Part shown: piece after piece, positions 60,978 to 64,000 of the stretch
Position numbering within the stretch: the first letter of the stretch is position 1
Layout of the letters: every line of letters begins with the position of its first letter
Made by a program: the position numbers and the translations under genes
The notes under the pieces: model-generated
Database searches by the model: none
What the model saw: only the letters and a program-made list of their open reading frames with translations
What the model was told of the DNA's origin: nothing
Source of the DNA: JAZKHE01 sp040385525
GTDB taxonomy: Bacteria; Bacteroidota; Bacteroidia; UBA4408
Length of the DNA: 64,000 bases
Direction of reading: 5' to 3'
NCBI GenBank assembly: GCA_040385525.1
Contig: JAZKHE010000011.1
Coordinates: forward strand, 186,001 to 250,000

Positions 60978-61352
60978 CTATTTAACCTTACTCGTTCTTC
61001 CGCTCTTAGATTTAAATAAACCTCCGCCATTGCGAGCCGATTTAGTTGCGTGATAGCTCTTACGTGTTTTTTTCTTGCTTCGTGCACGAGTTTCTTTTAA
61101 CGTTTTATTACTTCTTCCTCCACGAGCGCCATATTTGTTTACACTTCTACGAGCAGAACTGTGGTAAAAACTATTTGAGCGCTGTACACTTGCCCAATCG
61201 CTTTTTTTCTGACGTTTTTTGCTTTTATGTTTTTTTCGTAAACCCGCTTTTTGTGATCTTTTTGACATTGCTGCCGATTGTGCATAGGTATTTTCGGCAA
61301 CAAATACTGTCGCAAAACATACTATAAGTAATATTACAATTCGTTTTAACAA
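60978..61352 (-). CDS. Small, very basic secreted protein
   Basis: I do not recognise this protein. From a TTG at 61352 it has 124 residues: a signal peptide (LKRIVILLIVCFATVFVAEN, ending NTYAQ) and a mature part of about 99 residues. About a third of the mature part is Lys or Arg and only two residues are acidic. It is rich in Ser and Gly with words such as KKHKSKKRQKK and SARRSVNKYGARGG. The only ATG in frame, at 61415, would add 21 residues before the signal peptide, overlap the start of the opposite gene and cross its promoter, so TTG is preferred but not proven. Possible roles are binding of anionic polymers or the envelope, and these are guesses. Confidence 0.62.
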   Translation of the reverse strand: MLKRIVILLIVCFATVFVAENTYAQSAAMSKRSQKAGLRKKHKSKKRQKKSDWASVQRSNSFYHSSARRSVNKYGARGGRSNKTLKETRARSKKKTRKSYHATKSARNGGGLFKSKSGRTSKVK

Positions 61353-61360
61353 AATAGGTT

Positions 61361-61368
61361 TACTTTTG
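61361..61368 (+). promoter_or_regulatory. Putative -7 promoter box of the IMPase-family gene
   Basis: TACTTTTG matches TAnnTTTG and lies 45 bases before the start at 61414. The minus strand shows a near match (TTACTTTG at 61373-61380) for the divergent basic-protein gene, so two promoters probably overlap here. Confidence 0.5.
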
Positions 61369-61413
61369 TAGCCGCAAAGTAATAAAATTTTTGTTTCCAA
61401 AAAACTCACTTTC

Positions 61414-62205
61414 ATGATAAGTTATAAAGATATATGTGAACATGTTAGAGAAAATTGTGCCAAAACTGGAGAATTTATCCTAAACGAGCGAAAAAAGTTT
61501 TCGCAACAGGCAGTAGAAATCAAAGGAAACAACGATTTTGTATCATATGTAGATAAAACTGCAGAACAACAATTGGTTACCGCTTTAGAAAAAATTATAC
61601 CCGAAGCAGGCTTTATTGCCGAAGAAAATACATCAAACAAAAAAGGACAAACATATAACTGGATAATTGATCCATTAGACGGCACAACAAATTTTATACA
61701 CGGATTACCAGTGTTTTGCATAAGCATAGGTTTAATGAAAAACGATAAAATGGTGCTGGGTGTTGTGCACGAATTAAATTTTAACGAATGTTTTTATGCT
61801 TGGAATGAAAGTCCTGCCTATTTAAATGGAAACGAAATAAGAGTTACACAGAGTACAAATATTAAAAATTCACTATTTGCGACAGGCTTTCCGTATTACG
61901 ATTATTCGCGAATGAACGAATATATTGAATTGTTTAAACATTTTATGCAACACTCAAGAGGCTTGCGTAGATTAGGTTCAGCAGCAGCAGATTTAGCTTA
62001 TGTAGCTTGTGGAAGATTAGATGGTTTTTTTGAATATGGTTTGCGTCCTTGGGATGTTGCTGCAGGAAGTTTTATTGTGCAGCAAGCTGGTGGAAAAAAC
62101 TTTGATTTTAAAGGAAAAGACGACTTTTTGTTTGGAAAAGAAATTGTATCGTGCAACAGCACTATAGCAGCTGAAATGGAAGAGTTAATAAAAAAATATT
62201 TTTAA
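61414..62205 (+). CDS. Inositol-monophosphatase-family phosphatase (SuhB-like)
   Basis: This 263-residue Mg2+-dependent phosphatase has the metal-binding Glu70/Glu71 in GFIAEEN, the motif WIIDPLDGTTNFIHG (Asp86, Asp89) and the third site GLRPWDVAAGSFIVQQAGG near residue 215. All catalytic residues are present. Family members hydrolyse inositol-1-phosphate, histidinol phosphate, PAP or fructose-1,6-bisphosphate, and the substrate cannot be assigned here. The last four bases overlap the end of the convergent receiver gene. Confidence 0.92.
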   Translation: MISYKDICEHVRENCAKTGEFILNERKKFSQQAVEIKGNNDFVSYVDKTAEQQLVTALEKIIPEAGFIAEENTSNKKGQTYNWIIDPLDGTTNFIHGLPVFCISIGLMKNDKMVLGVVHELNFNECFYAWNESPAYLNGNEIRVTQSTNIKNSLFATGFPYYDYSRMNEYIELFKHFMQHSRGLRRLGSAAADLAYVACGRLDGFFEYGLRPWDVAAGSFIVQQAGGKNFDFKGKDDFLFGKEIVSCNSTIAAEMEELIKKYF

Positions 62206-62564
62206 CCTACTAACTCTTTTATTTTAGAAATTAGTTCTTCTTGCGAAAAAGGTTTAAATAAAAAATGACTTACGCCTTTATCTTTTAAACTTGCAATGGT
62301 TGCCGAATCTGAATTGCCTGTTGTTAAAATTACAGGAATTTTAATGTTTTCATTTTCCATTTGATTTAAAACATCAAGCCCCGTAACGTTAGTTTTTAAT
62401 TTTAAATCTAATAAAATAACATCTGGCATTGTTGATTTAATTAATTCTAAAGCATTATCACCTTTATCGGTTTTTGCACAAACGCTGTAGTTATTTCTTT
62501 GTAGCGTTTTTTCAATAAAAAGTGCAGTAATTGTTTCGTCTTCGGCTATAAATATTTTTTTCAC
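62202..62564 (-). CDS. Stand-alone response regulator receiver protein
   Basis: This 120-residue protein is a single CheY-like receiver with no output domain. The acidic pair is in FIAEDE (residues 8-10), the phospho-acceptor is Asp53 in VILLDLKL, the conserved Thr is in ILTTGNSD, and Lys is in LFKPFSQEE. Its start codon shares a base with the stop of the upstream histidine kinase, so the two are translationally coupled and probably form a phosphorelay pair. The signal and output are unknown. Confidence 0.93.
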   Translation of the reverse strand: MKKIFIAEDETITALFIEKTLQRNNYSVCAKTDKGDNALELIKSTMPDVILLDLKLKTNVTGLDVLNQMENENIKIPVILTTGNSDSATIASLKDKGVSHFLFKPFSQEELISKIKELVG

Positions 62565-64000
62565 TAGTTTTTTGTATCAAGCGTTAAATAAAATGTTGTT
62601 CCTTTTGTTGTTGTTATTTGTAATTCTGCATTTATTTGTGATGCTAATCTATGAATTAAATTTAAACCCAACGTGTTTGCATTTTCAAAATCAATAGATT
62701 GTGGCAATCCAATTCCGTTATCGCTAAAATAAAAAACAAATTTATCTTTTTCTTCTTTTACTCCTAATTCAATTTTTCCGTTTTCTTTGCCAATAAACGC
62801 GTATTTTAAAGCGTTGGTAAGTAACTCGTTAACTAATAATCCTAACGGAATTGCTGTATCTATTGTTAAAAAATGGGGTTGTTGTTCAATTACAAATTCA
62901 ATTTTAGAAGCACTTTCTTTGTAACTGCTCGAAATGTGTTTGCAAAGTTTTACTACATAACTATTAAAATCAATAAACGATAAATCGTCTGACTGATACA
63001 ACAATTCGTGTACCAACGACATTGCTTTTACCCTGTTGTTTATATCATTAAAAATAGGATTTATTTTTTCGTCGTTTACATATAATTCTTGCAACTGCAA
63101 CAAACCAATAATTATTTGCATGTTGTTTTTTACGCGATGGTGAATTTCTTTTAAGAGTAATTCTTTTTCAATTAAATTTTGATTTAACTTTTTATCGTAC
63201 AAAACTTTTGCGGTTACATCTTTAGAGAAAACAGCAACATAACTTGTTTCGTTAGATATTTTAATGTGATAAACTGCGTTTTCTAAATAAACAGTATTGT
63301 CTAAAATTTCAATCTCATCAAACTCTACAAAGTTTTCGCCAGCAAAACATCTCTTGTAATTTTTTTTCCATTTTTCTTGGTAATTTTTCCAGCTTGGATA
63401 AAAAAGAGATTTAATTTCTGCTACATCATCAATTAGTTTGTAGCCATTAAAAACATCAATTCCAAAACCAGATTTATAACCAAACTGGAATAGATTATTA
63501 AATTTTACAAGACGATAATCTTTGTCAACTATCCAAATTAAATTGTTGTTTGTTTCAATAACTGCATTGGTAATTTCTTCTGACAACTTAGCTTGCCTAA
63601 GCGATTCTTGCATGCTTTTTTCTGTTGTATAAAACTGATAACTATAATACAACATACCTAAAACTAAGGCGAATAGTGTAGAAAAAGCATTGTATAAATA
63701 ATCGACTCTTAAATTTTCTGCTGTTTTAAAACGATTCATTCCTGTTAATTCGTAATCGTAAAACTCTAACAACGAGTAACATAAAATGATAAATAAAAGT
63801 GATATAATAATTTTTAATCGTTCTTGAAAACTAAAAATTAAAAAAGTAATCATAAACGGAATTAAAAAATTAAAGGCTATTCCCGACGCTCTATCTTGCA
63901 AATCGGCCATTAGCGTAATTACCAAAGTAGTTAATAGTAAATAACCAGCTCTAGAAAAATTATAGAATTTTTTATAATTAGCCCACAAATACAAAATGCA
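62564..64000 (-). CDS. Membrane sensor histidine kinase, HisKA_2 type, start beyond window
   Basis: The frame is open to the window edge, and the first start-like codon (TTG at 63994) is probably not the true start, so the gene is partial at its 5' end. At least 476 residues are seen. Several hydrophobic helices (about 15-125) are followed by a PAS-like sensor region (about 140-260), the HisKA_2 phosphoacceptor segment LLLKEIHHRVKNNMQ (His285/286), and a HATPase domain with VNELLTNALKYAF, FYFSDNGIGLP and TLGLNLIHRLASQ. It is coupled by overlap to a receiver gene. Confidence 0.92.
   Translation of the reverse strand, partial: CILYLWANYKKFYNFSRAGYLLLTTLVITLMADLQDRASGIAFNFLIPFMITFLIFSFQERLKIIISLLFIILCYSLLEFYDYELTGMNRFKTAENLRVDYLYNAFSTLFALVLGMLYYSYQFYTTEKSMQESLRQAKLSEEITNAVIETNNNLIWIVDKDYRLVKFNNLFQFGYKSGFGIDVFNGYKLIDDVAEIKSLFYPSWKNYQEKWKKNYKRCFAGENFVEFDEIEILDNTVYLENAVYHIKISNETSYVAVFSKDVTAKVLYDKKLNQNLIEKELLLKEIHHRVKNNMQIIIGLLQLQELYVNDEKINPIFNDINNRVKAMSLVHELLYQSDDLSFIDFNSYVVKLCKHISSSYKESASKIEFVIEQQPHFLTIDTAIPLGLLVNELLTNALKYAFIGKENGKIELGVKEEKDKFVFYFSDNGIGLPQSIDFENANTLGLNLIHRLASQINAELQITTTKGTTFYLTLDTKN

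Noticed and set aside
1..64000. tRNA, rRNA, riboswitch and replication-origin signals
   Set aside because: I looked through the gaps for cloverleaf ends, rRNA words and long structured leaders. Nothing convincing was found by eye, but no covariance search could be run.

Overview
The window is AT-rich chromosomal DNA from a member of the Bacteroidota. Several signs agree. Three very large secreted proteins carry type IX secretion (T9SS) C-terminal sorting domains, one of type A and two of type B. At least nine genes have a TAnnTTTG -7 promoter box shortly before the start, and Shine-Dalgarno sequences are almost absent. The window also has a DUF4290 gene, a fusA-rpsJ ribosomal gene order without tuf, and intergenic repeat families of the kind common in this phylum. 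An aminofutalosine synthase (MqnE) points to the futalosine route to menaquinone. That fits lineages around Chitinophagales, Cytophagales or Sphingobacteriales better than classical Flavobacteriaceae, but this placement is an inference.

Layout. (1) 1-1773: the 3' part of a TolC-like outer-membrane efflux gene, converging on a Cys/Met-rich membrane protein. (2) 1976-6359, minus strand: a tight four-gene run of an ABC exporter (ATPase and permease), a Ppx/GppA-type phosphatase and a sigma-54 activator that lacks a DNA-binding domain. (3) 6466-8307: grpE-dnaJ. (4) 8422-13374, minus strand: a UvrD/PcrA helicase, then DUF4290-murA, then a TlpA-like thioredoxin. (5) 13497-20573: a small secreted protein and a 2223-residue T9SS adhesin-like protein. 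(6) 20795-38196: an unbroken 32-gene str/S10/spc/alpha ribosomal cluster, from rpsL to rplQ, with fusA, secY, infA and rpoA. (7) 38361-40445: three tandem paralogous lipoproteins, the third a mosaic of the other two. (8) 40575-45085: carA, a nested inverted-repeat element, eno, a mitochondrial-type citrate synthase and an FtsB/DivIC-like protein. (9) 45161-55639, minus strand: two giant T9SS cargo proteins in one operon. (10) 55941-64000: mqnE, a small secreted protein, an oligopeptide-binding lipoprotein, mtaB, a very basic secreted protein, an inositol-monophosphatase-family enzyme, and a receiver plus HisKA_2 histidine kinase pair that runs off the window.

Most of the content is core metabolism and translation. 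The T9SS cargo genes, lipoprotein cluster and metal-binding-like protein form the surface or accessory layer. I found no rRNA, tRNA, CRISPR array, transposase, prophage or recognisable defence system. The most unusual observations are the mosaic lipoprotein cluster, the perfect AGGAGG ahead of rplF, Asp replacing the catalytic Cys in MurA, the nested inverted repeat between carA and eno, and the Cys/Met-rich membrane protein.
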